DNA of 34,360 bases from Bacteroidales bacterium Bact_08. Its GTDB lineage: Bacteria > Bacteroidota > Bacteroidia > Bacteroidales > UBA932. Location: the NCBI GenBank assembly GCA_001603425.1, contig LUYZ01000051.1:1-34360 (forward strand). Direction: 5' to 3'. Positions 1 to 10,188 of this stretch are shown one piece after another. The notes beneath the pieces were generated by a model that saw nothing but the letters and a program-made list of their open reading frames with translations, was not told where the DNA came from and made no database searches. Position 1 is the first letter of the stretch. Every line of letters begins with the position of its first letter. A program made the translations under genes and the position numbers.

Positions 1-2
1 TG

Positions 3-248
3 GGTGTACTACTCCCATATTCTAGAAAACATGAATATGAAGCCGATAAGCTTGGATTAATTATAATGGCAATGGCTGGATACAATATAGAGGTTGCTCC
101 ATCTTTTTGGGAATCTATGAGCTCTAAAGGCGGAGGAGCTACTGAGTTTTTTAGCACTCACCCTTCTGATGCTAATAGAATTGCACAAATAAATAAGATA
201 TTACCAGAAGCTAGAAAATATCTACCAGCAAACAGACAAAATAACTAA
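3..248 (+). CDS. M48 family metalloprotease, C-terminal part (5' truncated by window edge)
   Basis: Frame is open from base 3: [28 protein letters not shown]...[13 protein letters not shown], with the M48 EADxxG motif. The ORF-track Met at 66 is internal. Confidence 0.85.
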   Translation, partial: GVLLPYSRKHEYEADKLGLIIMAMAGYNIEVAPSFWESMSSKGGGATEFFSTHPSDANRIAQINKILPEARKYLPANRQNN

Positions 249-268
249 GAATTTTAAATTTATATTAT

Positions 269-2032
269 ATGTACAGAACACATACTTGTGGAGAACTAAG
301 AATCAGTCATGTAGGAGAGGTTGTCACTTTGGCTGGATGGGTTCAAAGAATTAGAAAGATGGGAGGAATGACCTTTATCGACCTCAGAGACAGATATGGA
401 ATAACACAATTAACTATAGATCAAGGAAGCTCCCATGAGTTAAATGAGATTGCAGAGCATCTAGGAAGAGAGTTTGTTATTCAAATTACTGGGTCTGTCA
501 TGGAGAGGTCTAGCAAAAATAATAAAATAGATACTGGAGATATCGAGGTTAAGTTATCCTCTATCAACATTCTTAATAAATCTGTTACGCCTCCTTTTAC
601 CATAGAAGATGAGAGTGATGGAGGTGAGGATATTAGAGCAAAGTTTAGATATCTAGACCTTAGACGTAATCCTCTAAAAAGAGCTTTAGAATTAAGACAT
701 AGAATGGCTCAAGAGGTGAGATCATTTTTGGATTCACAAGGATTTATGGAGGTAGAGACTCCTGTTCTTATAAAATCTACTCCAGAAGGAGCAAGAGACT
801 TTATTGTACCATCAAGAATGAATCCAGGCGAATTTTACGCACTTCCACAGAGCCCTCAAACCTTTAAACAGCTCCTTATGGTTGCTGGATACGATAAATA
901 TTTTCAAATTGTAAGGTGCTTTAGAGACGAGGATTTAAGAGCAGATAGGCAGCCAGAGTTCACGCAGATTGATTGTGAAATGTCTTTTGTTGAGAGAGAA
1001 GATATCCTAAATACTTTTGAGCAGATGTCAAAAACTCTTTTCAAAAATGTACTAGGTGTCAATATAGAGGGGGCATTCCCAAGAATTAGTTATAAAGATG
1101 CTATTGATAAGTATGGCTCCGACAAACCAGATATAAGATTCCAAATGCTTATTAATGACATTACCGATTTGGTAAAACATTCTAATTTTGAAGTCTTTAA
1201 TTCTGCCGATTTCATTGGAGCAATATGTGTTGAGGGTTGTGCAGAGTATACTAGAAAACAGTTAGACGAAATTACAGCTTGGGTAAAAAGACCTCAGGTT
1301 GGAGCAAAGGGACTTGTTTACATTAGATTTTCAGAGAGTGAAATCAAATCATCTGTAGATAAATTCTACACTCCAGAAGATCTTAAAAAAATATGCGAAA
1401 GAGTTGGAGCTAAAGAGGGAGATCTTATCTTGATTTTGAGCGGAGAGACCAAAAAGACAAAGGAGCAACTTGGGACTCTAAGAATTGAACTTGGAAATAG
1501 ATTAAACTTAAGGAAGAGCGATGTTTATGCTCCTTTATGGGTTTATGATTTTCCACTTTTAGAATGGGATCAAGAGAGTGAGAGATTCTATGCAATGCAT
1601 CACCCTTTTACTGCCCCAAAACCAGAAGATATGGACAAATTCTATAGTTCCGATAAAGAGCAAATTGCTCAAGTTTGTGCTAATGCATACGACTTTGTTT
1701 TAAATGGTACTGAAATTGGAGGTGGATCAATTAGAATTCACGATGCAGAAGTTCAAAAGAGAATGTTCTCTGTTCTAGGATTTTCCGATCAAGAAGCAGA
1801 ATATAAATTTGGTTTTATTATTAATGCATTCAAATATGGCGCACCTCCTCATGGCGGTATTGCATTTGGTTTTGATAGATTCTGCGCTCTATTTGGCGGG
1901 CAAGAGACCATAAGAGATTATATTGCATTCCCTAAAAATAACTCCGGAAGAGACATAATGCTTGATGCTCCATCTTATGTGGATGAGTCACAGCTAGACG
2001 AGCTTTATTTAAAAAGTATTGCCAAAAAATAG
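269..2032 (+). CDS. aspS: aspartyl-tRNA synthetase
   Basis: Full-length class II Asp[46 protein letters not shown]...[18 protein letters not shown]...GIAFGFDRF. Confidence 0.98.
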   Translation: MYRTHTCGELRISHVGEVVTLAGWVQRIRKMGGMTFIDLRDRYGITQLTIDQGSSHELNEIAEHLGREFVIQITGSVMERSSKNNKIDTGDIEVKLSSINILNKSVTPPFTIEDESDGGEDIRAKFRYLDLRRNPLKRALELRHRMAQEVRSFLDSQGFMEVETPVLIKSTPEGARDFIVPSRMNPGEFYALPQSPQTFKQLLMVAGYDKYFQIVRCFRDEDLRADRQPEFTQIDCEMSFVEREDILNTFEQMSKTLFKNVLGVNIEGAFPRISYKDAIDKYGSDKPDIRFQMLINDITDLVKHSNFEVFNSADFIGAICVEGCAEYTRKQLDEITAWVKRPQVGAKGLVYIRFSESEIKSSVDKFYTPEDLKKICERVGAKEGDLILILSGETKKTKEQLGTLRIELGNRLNLRKSDVYAPLWVYDFPLLEWDQESERFYAMHHPFTAPKPEDMDKFYSSDKEQIAQVCANAYDFVLNGTEIGGGSIRIHDAEVQKRMFSVLGFSDQEAEYKFGFIINAFKYGAPPHGGIAFGFDRFCALFGGQETIRDYIAFPKNNSGRDIMLDAPSYVDESQLDELYLKSIAKK

Positions 2033-2035
2033 ATT

Positions 2036-2968
2036 ATGAATATTCAACAGTTGGAATATATTGTTGCAGTAGATAGGATGCGTCACTTTGCAAAGGCTGC
2101 AGAAGCTTGCGGGGTGGCGCAACCCACATTAAGCATGATGATACAAAGGCTAGAAGATGAACTCGGCGTAGAGATTTTTGACAGAAAACACTCTCCTGTT
2201 GCAGTAAATCCTATAGGAATAAAAATTATCAATCAAGCTAAAGTTGCTCTGTACAATATAAAACAGATACGAGAGATTGCTCTATCGGTAAGAGATGTTG
2301 TTGAAGGGGAGATAAATATTGGAGTAATTCCAACATTAGCTTCTTATATTATCCCTAAATTTTTTGAACAGATAAAAGGTCTCCTTCCAAATCTTAGATG
2401 TTCTGTCTATGAACTAAGAACATCTGATGTAATAGAAAAACTTAAAAAGGCAGAGATAGAACTTGCTATTTTGTCTACTCCAATAAATGAACCAGATATT
2501 CTTGAGTTGCCTCTTTTTTACGAAAGATTTATTGCATACATATCTCCTGATTATTCAAAGCTATATGGCAATCAGACAATCTCTACTAAAGATTTAGATC
2601 CTTCTCAAATGTGGTTGCTTCAAGAGGGCCATTGCTTTAGGAGTCAAATGCTAAATATTTGCCACCAAAATAGTGAGGCAATGCAAATATACGAAGCTGG
2701 TAGTATTGATACTCTAATTAGAATTGTAGATACAAATGGCGGATACACACTCATACCAGAACTTCATATAGATCTCTTAACTGACACTCAAAAAAAGAAT
2801 ATAAGATTCTTTAGTGGTGATGATGAACCAAGACGCGAAATCTCATTTGTATTTAGGCAAGATTTTGTAAAAGAAAGACTTATCAATGAGTTTGTAAATG
2901 CTATAAAAACAATGATTCCAAATCAAATGATGGATAGCCGACTATCTAAATTTAGAGTAAAATTATAA
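2036..2968 (+). CDS. oxyR: LysR-family transcriptional regulator, OxyR-like
   Basis: N-terminal LysR HTH MNIQQLEYIVAVDRMRHFAKAAEACGVAQPTLSMMIQRLEDELGVEIFDR; C-terminal region has an OxyR-like LLQEGHCFRSQ around a candidate redox Cys. Confidence 0.8.
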   Translation: MNIQQLEYIVAVDRMRHFAKAAEACGVAQPTLSMMIQRLEDELGVEIFDRKHSPVAVNPIGIKIINQAKVALYNIKQIREIALSVRDVVEGEINIGVIPTLASYIIPKFFEQIKGLLPNLRCSVYELRTSDVIEKLKKAEIELAILSTPINEPDILELPLFYERFIAYISPDYSKLYGNQTISTKDLDPSQMWLLQEGHCFRSQMLNICHQNSEAMQIYEAGSIDTLIRIVDTNGGYTLIPELHIDLLTDTQKKNIRFFSGDDEPRREISFVFRQDFVKERLINEFVNAIKTMIPNQMMDSRLSKFRVKL

Positions 2969-2972
2969 CTTA

Positions 2973-4010
2973 ATGACTACCCTCCTATTATATCTTTTTT
3001 TGGCGATTGGGTTCTCTTTTCTGTGCTCTATAATGGAGGCTGTTTTATTAACAACTCCTCTATCATTTATATCGGCAAAGATTGAGGAGGGCAAAAAGTC
3101 TGCAAAACTATTTAAGAAATTAAAAGAGAGTGTAGACAGACCTCTCTCTGCAATATTATCAATAAACACAATAGCCCATACGGTTGGAGCAGCAGGAGTT
3201 GGTGCTCAAGCGGTCAAGGTGTTTGGAGAGATCTATTTTGGAGTTATATCGGCAATTCTTACTATTTTAATTTTAATTTTTTCGGAGATTTTACCAAAGA
3301 CAATAGGTGCATATTATTGGAAATGGCTTGCTCTTGGATCGGCAAAAATAATATCTGTTATGGTGTATTTAACCTATCCTATTGTAAAACTATCCGAGGG
3401 GATGACATATTTAATTGCAAAAAAGGGGAAAGAGGGTGCTACTGTTAGTAGGGAGGAGTTCTCTGCTATGGTAAATATTGGAGAGCAAGAGGGAATTATT
3501 GGTATTGCAGAGAGTCGAATAATTAAGAATATAATTAAATTAAGAAGCATAAAGGTGGCCGATGTAATGACCCCTAGGGTTGTAGTTGAGACTGCAGACT
3601 CTCAAATTAGTGTAAGAGAGTTCTATATGAATAAAAACTATCTCCACTTCTCTAGAATACCCATATATAAAGATAATAAAGAGAATATTACTGGCTTTGT
3701 ATATAGAAATGATGTAGTTGATTTGGTAGCAAATGATAAATTTAATGTTAAAATTTGTGAAATAGAGAGAGAAATCTTGGTTGTTCCAGAGCTCCAACCC
3801 CTAACTATATTATGGGAAAAACTTTTAGCAGTTAAAGCCCATATTGCATTGGTTGTGGATGAATATGGTGGTTTTGAAGGAATCGTCACCCTGGAAGATG
3901 TGATTGAGACCATAATTGGGCTAGAGATTATGGACGAAAGAGACATAGAGCCAGATATGCAGCAATACGCCAAAAAAAGGTGGCATGAAAGAAAAAAGAG
4001 ATACCGTTAG
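2973..4010 (+). CDS. CNNM/DUF21 + CBS-pair membrane protein (CorC/hemolysin family, short form)
   Basis: N-terminal DUF21 transmembrane region then CBS pair (VADVMTPRVVVETAD...HIALVVDEYGGFEGIVTLEDVIETIIG). Confidence 0.88.
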   Translation: MTTLLLYLFLAIGFSFLCSIMEAVLLTTPLSFISAKIEEGKKSAKLFKKLKESVDRPLSAILSINTIAHTVGAAGVGAQAVKVFGEIYFGVISAILTILILIFSEILPKTIGAYYWKWLALGSAKIISVMVYLTYPIVKLSEGMTYLIAKKGKEGATVSREEFSAMVNIGEQEGIIGIAESRIIKNIIKLRSIKVADVMTPRVVVETADSQISVREFYMNKNYLHFSRIPIYKDNKENITGFVYRNDVVDLVANDKFNVKICEIEREILVVPELQPLTILWEKLLAVKAHIALVVDEYGGFEGIVTLEDVIETIIGLEIMDERDIEPDMQQYAKKRWHERKKRYR

Positions 4011-4916
4011 CTATCTACAAAGATCCTCAAAGATATCTTTAACTCTCTCCTCTTTTGTCACCATAGATGCTATTTGACCTATTTCCAATTGACCCTCTAT
4101 CATATCACCTTCAAAAATTCCTTTTTTTGACCTCCCTTTACTTAGTAGTTCTCTTAGAGCATCTGCTGACGCCCCCATATCTTCTGCTTGCTGAACCTGC
4201 TCGCAAAAATGATTATATACCATTCTTGTTGGACCTATTTTTTTGAGCAAAAGTCTAGTATCTCCCTCTGGTAATGACCTGCATCGCTCTTTAAATAACT
4301 CATGAGCAGAACTCTCCTTACACAATGCAAAACGAGTCCCAATTTGGACTCCATCGGCACCCAATACAAAAGAGGCTAAATAACTCTCTCTACTAGAGAT
4401 ACCCCCTGCTGCAATTAAAGGTATAGATATCGCTCTTTTTACTTGTGGTATAAGGCAAAAGGTTGTAGTCTCCTCTCGACCATTGTGACCTCCCGCTTCA
4501 AACCCCTCCGCAACTACAGCATCTACTCCAGCCTCTTCACATTTTTTTGCAAAAAGGGTACTAGATACAACATGAGCAACAATTACTCCCTCTTTCTTTA
4601 AAATTTGCGTCCATTTTTTGGGACTACCAGCTGATGTAAAAACTATAGGAACTCTCTCCTTTAAAATGATCTCCATTATCTCGTCAATTTGAGGATAAAG
4701 AAGAGGAACGTTAACTCCAAAAGGATTTTTAGTGGCCTCCTTGCAACTTCTAATATGGTGTAAAAGATTATCTGGATGCATTGACCCTGCTCCAATTAAC
4801 CCTAATCCGCCATTATTACTAACTGCCGATGCAAGTTTCCAACCACTGCACCACACCATACCACCCTGTATTATAGGGTATTTAATATTGAATAATTTAC
4901 AAACTCTATTTTCCAT
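4011..4916 (-). CDS. nitronate monooxygenase / FabK-like FMN TIM-barrel enzyme
   Basis: MENRVCKLFNIKYPIIQGGMVWCSGWKLASAVSNNGGLGLIGAGS...EGFEAGGHNGREE...PLIAAGGISS...GADGVQIGTRFA. Confidence 0.88.
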   Translation of the reverse strand: MENRVCKLFNIKYPIIQGGMVWCSGWKLASAVSNNGGLGLIGAGSMHPDNLLHHIRSCKEATKNPFGVNVPLLYPQIDEIMEIILKERVPIVFTSAGSPKKWTQILKKEGVIVAHVVSSTLFAKKCEEAGVDAVVAEGFEAGGHNGREETTTFCLIPQVKRAISIPLIAAGGISSRESYLASFVLGADGVQIGTRFALCKESSAHELFKERCRSLPEGDTRLLLKKIGPTRMVYNHFCEQVQQAEDMGASADALRELLSKGRSKKGIFEGDMIEGQLEIGQIASMVTKEERVKDIFEDLCR

Positions 4917-4923
4917 AATAGTA

Positions 4924-4931
4924 CAAAATTA
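4924..4931 (-). promoter_or_regulatory. -7 box TAATTTTG (minus strand) for the nitronate monooxygenase-like gene
   Basis: Reverse complement of CAAAATTA; matches TAnnTTTG, 7 nt before the ATG at 4916. Confidence 0.55.
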
Positions 4932-4951
4932 GCTAAAAAGGAACAATTTTA

Positions 4952-4959
4952 TAACTTTG
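4952..4959 (+). promoter_or_regulatory. Bacteroidetes-type -7 box TAACTTTG upstream of SNF transporter
   Basis: Matches TAnnTTTG, 21 nt before ATG 4981. Confidence 0.6.
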
Positions 4960-4980
4960 TTACAACTTAAACTTAAAACT

Positions 4981-6345
4981 ATGTCACAAACAACCAGAGA
5001 TGGCTTCGGCAGCAGATTCGGAGTCTTAGTAGCTGTAGCAGGTTCCGCAGTAGGGCTTGGAAATTTATGGAGATTCCCATATATGGTGGGCAATAATGGC
5101 GGCGCTGCCTTTATTTTACTCTATCTCTTTTTTGTTATTCTTCTATGTTTGCCAATTATGTTCTCAGAATTTGTAATTGGTCGGAGAGCACAAGCAAATG
5201 TATTTGGAGCTGTAAATAGTATCGCACCAAAAAGCGGATGGCTCTCAATTGGAATAATAAGCGTTGTTGCCTCCATTTCAATAATGTCATTTTACAGCGT
5301 TGTTGGTGGATGGACACTTGAGTATGTATTTAAATCTTTTTCACCCTCATTTTTAACATCAAACAGTGACTCTCTTTCGGATCAATTCTCTAACTTCTCT
5401 CAAAGAGGGCTACTGCCTGTTATTATGCACCTTCTTTTCCTACTTATTTCTGCACTTATTGTAGTGGCTGGAGTGAAAAATGGTATAGAGAAATACTCCA
5501 AGATATTAATGCCGATGCTTTTTGTTTTAGTTATTCTTCTAGCAATCAGATCTCTTACTCTGCCAGGTGCTTCCGAAGGGGTAAAATTCCTTCTCTATCC
5601 AGATTTTTCTAAAATTACATCTCAAACTGTACTAGCAGCACTTGGTCAAGCATTTTTCTCGTTAAGTTTGGGAATGGGTTGTATTATTACGTATGGTTCA
5701 TATGTAAATAAAAAAGAGAACCTATTTAAAATATCGTTTATGTCTGCAATAGCCGATACTGGATTTGCAATTATAGCTGGATTAGCTGTTGTTCCTGCGG
5801 TTTTTGCATTTGGAATATCCCCAGACCAAGGGCCAAGCCTTGTATTTATTACGCTCCCACAGATTTTTGCCCAACTTCCATTTGGCAATATAATAGCAAT
5901 ATCCTTCTTTTTTATTCTTCTTATTGCTGCTCTAACATCATCTATATCTCTATTAGAAGTTGTGGTAGCATACTTTACAGAAGAGCTAAAGATTTCGCGT
6001 AAAAACTCAGTTATTATAACATTTATTATTATTGGATTCTTTGGGACTCTTAGTTCTCTGTCAATAGGTCCTTTAAAAAATATCTTACTATTTAACAAAA
6101 CGTTTTTTGACCTCTTTGACTACACCTCATCCAATATCTTGCTACCTATTGGAGGCCTCCTAGTTGTTCTTTTTGTTGGTTGGAAAATGAAAAAAGAGGA
6201 TGTATTTGACGAACTCTCTAGTGGAGGTTCTATCTCATTGAATAAAAAAATATTCGGAGCCATACTCTTTGTGATAAAGTTTATGGCCCCGATTGCAATC
6301 TCAATTGTTCTATTGAACAGTATTGGTATTATTAAACTATTCTAA
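4981..6345 (+). CDS. sodium-dependent (SNF/NSS family) transporter
   Basis: DGFGSRFGVLVAVAGSAVGLGNLWRFPYMVGNNGGAAFILLYL is the NSS signature. ATG at 4981 is preferred because the ORF-track TTG start (4957) lies inside a TAACTTTG promoter box. Confidence 0.92.
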   Translation: MSQTTRDGFGSRFGVLVAVAGSAVGLGNLWRFPYMVGNNGGAAFILLYLFFVILLCLPIMFSEFVIGRRAQANVFGAVNSIAPKSGWLSIGIISVVASISIMSFYSVVGGWTLEYVFKSFSPSFLTSNSDSLSDQFSNFSQRGLLPVIMHLLFLLISALIVVAGVKNGIEKYSKILMPMLFVLVILLAIRSLTLPGASEGVKFLLYPDFSKITSQTVLAALGQAFFSLSLGMGCIITYGSYVNKKENLFKISFMSAIADTGFAIIAGLAVVPAVFAFGISPDQGPSLVFITLPQIFAQLPFGNIIAISFFFILLIAALTSSISLLEVVVAYFTEELKISRKNSVIITFIIIGFFGTLSSLSIGPLKNILLFNKTFFDLFDYTSSNILLPIGGLLVVLFVGWKMKKEDVFDELSSGGSISLNKKIFGAILFVIKFMAPIAISIVLLNSIGIIKLF

Positions 6346-6347
6346 TA

Positions 6348-8846
6348 TTAAGAGTTAGCCTCTTTTGAGGCTACTCTTTTTCTTTCTACCACAATTGCTG
6401 ATAATAGAAGAATTATCATTAATGCCGATGTTACTCTAGACCACATTGCCCCTTTAGAGAATGATTCTGGTCTAAACTCCATTACAATTTCACTCTTACC
6501 CTCTGGCACAACCAATGCTCGCAAAAGGTAGTTTGCTTTAATTATCTCTTGCTCCTCTCCATTAATATATGCTCTCCAACCTGCAGGATAGTAAATCTCA
6601 CTAAACAGAATCAATCTTGGAGCATCCAAATGTGAAACATATTTTAACATATTTGGTGAGTACATGGTAAGCTCTACTCTATCAGTCTCGCTAGCCTGCG
6701 AACTAGATATCAACTCTCTAATATTACTATAACCTCTATTTAATATTGCAGTATTAGAAATATTATGCTTAGATAGAGCCTCTATCTCCTCTTTAAGGCT
6801 TTCTACAAAAACAACACTATCGGCAAACCATGCATTACCATTTGCATATCTATTTATAAGAGGCAAATTATCTCCGCTTAAAACAACATATTTAGAATTA
6901 AGCATACTTAAAACGGGGTAATAACCCATATTATTCTGAGCCTCTTCAATTGTTTTGCTTTGAGAAATATCATTAGCTATCATCTGCATCTCTGCCGATA
7001 TGTGCATATCAATAATATCTTGGTATATCTGCAGTTTTGCAGGACTATAGCCCCCTACTGTCTTATGGTGATAACTAACGTGAGAGTCGTTAAATGTATT
7101 AACCGACATATCCAATACTCTATAGTGCGGATCTTTATCCTCAAGAATAAATCTATCCACATCACGTAATTGATATTGATTGGTAAAATCTCTCTCTCTA
7201 ACAAAATGACTATCATTAAGGTATCTCTTACCAACACTCCATAAATCGGCAAAAACGATAATAGAAAGAGCAACTAAAAGATACTCTCTCTTAATACCTT
7301 TATTAAAGGCGTACCATAGAAGTGCTGCACAAAGAATAATAAATACAATAGATCTAAAGGCATCGGCTCTCATTAAAGAAATTCTATCACTTATTAATGC
7401 CCCTCTTAAGAGCTCTGGCATTTGTGAATCCACTGACGATACAAAAGAACCTGCCAATGTTGGTATAATAATAAATATAAAAGAGAGTCCAACAGTAAAT
7501 AACAGTGCTATCCCCATTTTCTTTCCAAACTCCTTTTTATTGATAGTTAATCTATCACCACCAGCAAAAAAAAGTCTATCAATTAGAATAAAAGAGAATA
7601 GAGGTAAGGTAATTTGCAATATCACTAGTATCATAGATACAGTTCTAAACTTACTATAAAGAGGCACATAATCAAAAAAGAGCTTTGTTAAAAATAGAAA
7701 ATTAGAGCCCCAAGACAAAAGTATCGCCAAAATTGTCGCTCCAATAAGCCACCACTTAATAGCCCCTCCAATAATAAGAGCAGCAAAAATAAATAGAAAT
7801 ACTGCTATTGCACCCATATACATTGGACCAGCAGTAAATGGCTGAGGGCCCCAATAGAGAGGCATACTCTTTACAGCTTGTTCTGCCCCTTGATATCCAG
7901 CAGATTTTAGTACTTGATATGTTTGTGATTTTGTAGATAGTTCACCAGAGGATGCTCCTCCATTAAAATTCGGTATCATCAAATTTGGCATCTCCTCTGG
8001 GCTATAAGACCAACTTGTAGCATATGAAATATCAAGTCCCTTCTGCTTTACCCCTTGCTCTGTTGCTAACTCCGAACCTCCCCTCATTGTAAACTTTGAG
8101 TATTCATAAGTAGGCCACAAATGGTTGATATTTGATGCAACCCCTAATAATCCCATAGCTAGTAAAAGTGCCGATGTTTTAAAAAATCTTGGCAACGATC
8201 TATTTTTAAACTCCTTAAAAAATACTGCTATAGCATAGCCAAATACTAAAATAGCTAAATAGTAGGTTATCTGAGGGTGATTAGCTTTAATCTCAAAACT
8301 CAAAGCAAAAGCAAAGAGAATAGGACCAAGAAAATTGTTCTTTTTATATGAGTAGACCAAAGAGGCCAAAACCCAAGGCATAAATGCAATTGCAACCATT
8401 TTGGAGTTATGACCCACCTGAATAATCTGCATATTGTATGAGCAAAAAGTAATAGCAAAAGCTCCAATTGCCGATAGCCATATATTAACTCCAAAAGAGA
8501 GCAATAATAAAAATGAACCAATAAGACTAATTAATAGATAACTTGGAGGTCTAATACCAGTTAAATTATGTATAGTTTTATAAAAGACATCGGTATAATC
8601 CCCTTTATATATAACAGATATAGAGGTAGATGGCATTCCAGAAAACATTGAGTTTGTCCAAAGCGCTGGATCATCTGGATTCTCTTGATTATGTTCTATA
8701 ATCTCATTTGCCATTCCCCTCCATGAGGCAATATCGGATTGATTAACTACTTTATTTTGCAATACCCATGGAGTAAATAGATAGGCAATAATATAGAACA
8801 CACCAATTATTGCTCCATATTTCCAGTATTTTTTTAAAAAATTCAT
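6348..8846 (-). CDS. YfhO-family polytopic membrane protein
   Basis: 832 aa, multi-TM, MNFLKKYWKYGAIIGVFYIIAYLFTPWVLQNKVVNQSDIASWRGMANE...LTGIRPPSYLL; C-terminal ...PAGWRAYINGEEQEI typical of YfhO-like proteins. Confidence 0.8.
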   Translation of the reverse strand: MNFLKKYWKYGAIIGVFYIIAYLFTPWVLQNKVVNQSDIASWRGMANEIIEHNQENPDDPALWTNSMFSGMPSTSISVIYKGDYTDVFYKTIHNLTGIRPPSYLLISLIGSFLLLLSFGVNIWLSAIGAFAITFCSYNMQIIQVGHNSKMVAIAFMPWVLASLVYSYKKNNFLGPILFAFALSFEIKANHPQITYYLAILVFGYAIAVFFKEFKNRSLPRFFKTSALLLAMGLLGVASNINHLWPTYEYSKFTMRGGSELATEQGVKQKGLDISYATSWSYSPEEMPNLMIPNFNGGASSGELSTKSQTYQVLKSAGYQGAEQAVKSMPLYWGPQPFTAGPMYMGAIAVFLFIFAALIIGGAIKWWLIGATILAILLSWGSNFLFLTKLFFDYVPLYSKFRTVSMILVILQITLPLFSFILIDRLFFAGGDRLTINKKEFGKKMGIALLFTVGLSFIFIIIPTLAGSFVSSVDSQMPELLRGALISDRISLMRADAFRSIVFIILCAALLWYAFNKGIKREYLLVALSIIVFADLWSVGKRYLNDSHFVRERDFTNQYQLRDVDRFILEDKDPHYRVLDMSVNTFNDSHVSYHHKTVGGYSPAKLQIYQDIIDMHISAEMQMIANDISQSKTIEEAQNNMGYYPVLSMLNSKYVVLSGDNLPLINRYANGNAWFADSVVFVESLKEEIEALSKHNISNTAILNRGYSNIRELISSSQASETDRVELTMYSPNMLKYVSHLDAPRLILFSEIYYPAGWRAYINGEEQEIIKANYLLRALVVPEGKSEIVMEFRPESFSKGAMWSRVTSALMIILLLSAIVVERKRVASKEANS
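6351..6381 (+). terminator. intrinsic terminator for SNF transporter, inside the 3' end of the convergent yfhO-like CDS
   Basis: AGAG-T-TAGCCTC-TTTT-GAGGCTA-CTCT followed by TTTTT: perfect 7-bp inner stem plus 4-bp outer stem with one bulge. Confidence 0.75.
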
Positions 8847-8862
8847 ATATGTATATTTTATA

Positions 8863-10170
8863 TTATTTATCTATTAAGCTATCCATCAAAAATACCAAAT
8901 CTTTTGTCAAACTCTTTCTAGAAAATTTAGAGGCATCTGAATCTATATAATCTGTATTGCCATTACAATAGTTACTATATCTTAGATCTATAAACTCCAT
9001 AGTCTTGCGATAATCTTCAAAATCAACAAGATTACCAAAACCACTACTCTCCATAATAAGATCCATATCCCCACCCTTTGGCCCAAATGCAAGTATAGGT
9101 CTCTTTGTTGCAATATACTCAAAAAACTTACCAGTCATAATTCCCTTAGCTTCTGGCTCCATTCCAAGAGAGAGAAGTAATACCCTAGACTCCTTTTGCA
9201 ATCTAACCACCTCTTTATGAGGCAAATATCCTAAATTAAATAAATTCTCCTTTAGGCCATAAAACTCTATCTGATTAATTATAGAAATATCTATGTTTCC
9301 AGCCAACTTAATTCTTAGATCTCTTTTAAAATTAGGATCGGCATCACATTTTGCCGAAAGAGCCCTCCACAAAACAGTTGGGTTCTGTCCAACCATAAAA
9401 AGACCTGTATATGTTATAGAAAAAGTGTCATCTAAAATTGTCTCAGAGGAGTCAAAATCGGAGCAATCATATCCATTAGTAATAACCTCAACTCTGGATT
9501 TTGACATACTAGCAAATTGGTCTCTAATAGTTGGAGAGACTGTAACAATAATATCGGCAGAGTCCAAAACTCCTTTTTCTAATCTTTGATGTATCTTTTT
9601 TGCAAACCAAGTATGTTTTAAATGCTTAAAATTGAACATTTGTGTCCATGGATCTCTAAAATCTGCAATCCATGGTATTGAGTGCTGCTTGGATATTTTT
9701 TTTGCAATAAGGTGCATTGAGTGAGGAGGACCTGTACTAACTACTATATTAACTGGATTATCTTTTAAATATCTATTAAGGTATTTTATAGAAGGGTGCA
9801 GCCACAAAATTTTAGGATCAGGAATAAAAAGATTGCCTCTAATAAACAGTGATAACGACTCTTTTAGAGAAGAGAGATAGGATATCTTTTGCGGTTTTAT
9901 ATACCCTGGTTTAATATCACTCGATTTTTTACCCGTAAAAAATTTATATAGAGAGTATGGTTCAACTATCCTATTTTTAATTACCTCTGTACCGTGTGGT
10001 ATATCTTTAAAGAGAGTTTGGTCCACAGACATAAACTCGGGATTCTCCGGAGTATAAACAACTGGCGAATACCCAAAATCATTTAGATATTTAACAAATT
10101 TTAACCATCTCTGCACTCCAGACCCTCCAAAAGGTGGCCAATAATATGTAATTATTAATACCCTCTTCAC
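8863..10170 (-). CDS. glycosyltransferase (GT4-like)
   Basis: MKRVLIITYYWPPFGGSGVQRWLKFVKYLNDFGYSPVVYTP N-terminal GT-B motif and C-terminal ...PEAKGIMTGKFFEYIATKRPILAFGP. Confidence 0.85.
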   Translation of the reverse strand: MKRVLIITYYWPPFGGSGVQRWLKFVKYLNDFGYSPVVYTPENPEFMSVDQTLFKDIPHGTEVIKNRIVEPYSLYKFFTGKKSSDIKPGYIKPQKISYLSSLKESLSLFIRGNLFIPDPKILWLHPSIKYLNRYLKDNPVNIVVSTGPPHSMHLIAKKISKQHSIPWIADFRDPWTQMFNFKHLKHTWFAKKIHQRLEKGVLDSADIIVTVSPTIRDQFASMSKSRVEVITNGYDCSDFDSSETILDDTFSITYTGLFMVGQNPTVLWRALSAKCDADPNFKRDLRIKLAGNIDISIINQIEFYGLKENLFNLGYLPHKEVVRLQKESRVLLLSLGMEPEAKGIMTGKFFEYIATKRPILAFGPKGGDMDLIMESSGFGNLVDFEDYRKTMEFIDLRYSNYCNGNTDYIDSDASKFSRKSLTKDLVFLMDSLIDK

Positions 10171-10188
10171 TCTAATATTATATTAAAT

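Noticed and set aside
2963-3973. Antisense ORFs at 2963-3169, 3540-3797, 3638-3973
   Set aside because: Fully overlap the well-supported DUF21/CBS gene; compositionally shadow ORFs. The same applies to 4732-4932, 5646-6098, 6960-7273, 8300-8521, 9293-9589, 12198-12413, 13356-13586, 14009-14266, 14537-14755, 18141-18380, 18962-19213, 19580-20069, 23673-23858, 26019-26339, 27093-27358, 28413-28595, 28724-28927, 31771-31959 and 33289-33474.
4011-4040. AAAGATATCTTT palindrome at the 3' end of the nitronate monooxygenase gene as a terminator
   Set aside because: No loop in the palindrome itself, and the alternative 6-bp stem with a 10-nt loop is weak and lacks a T-tract.
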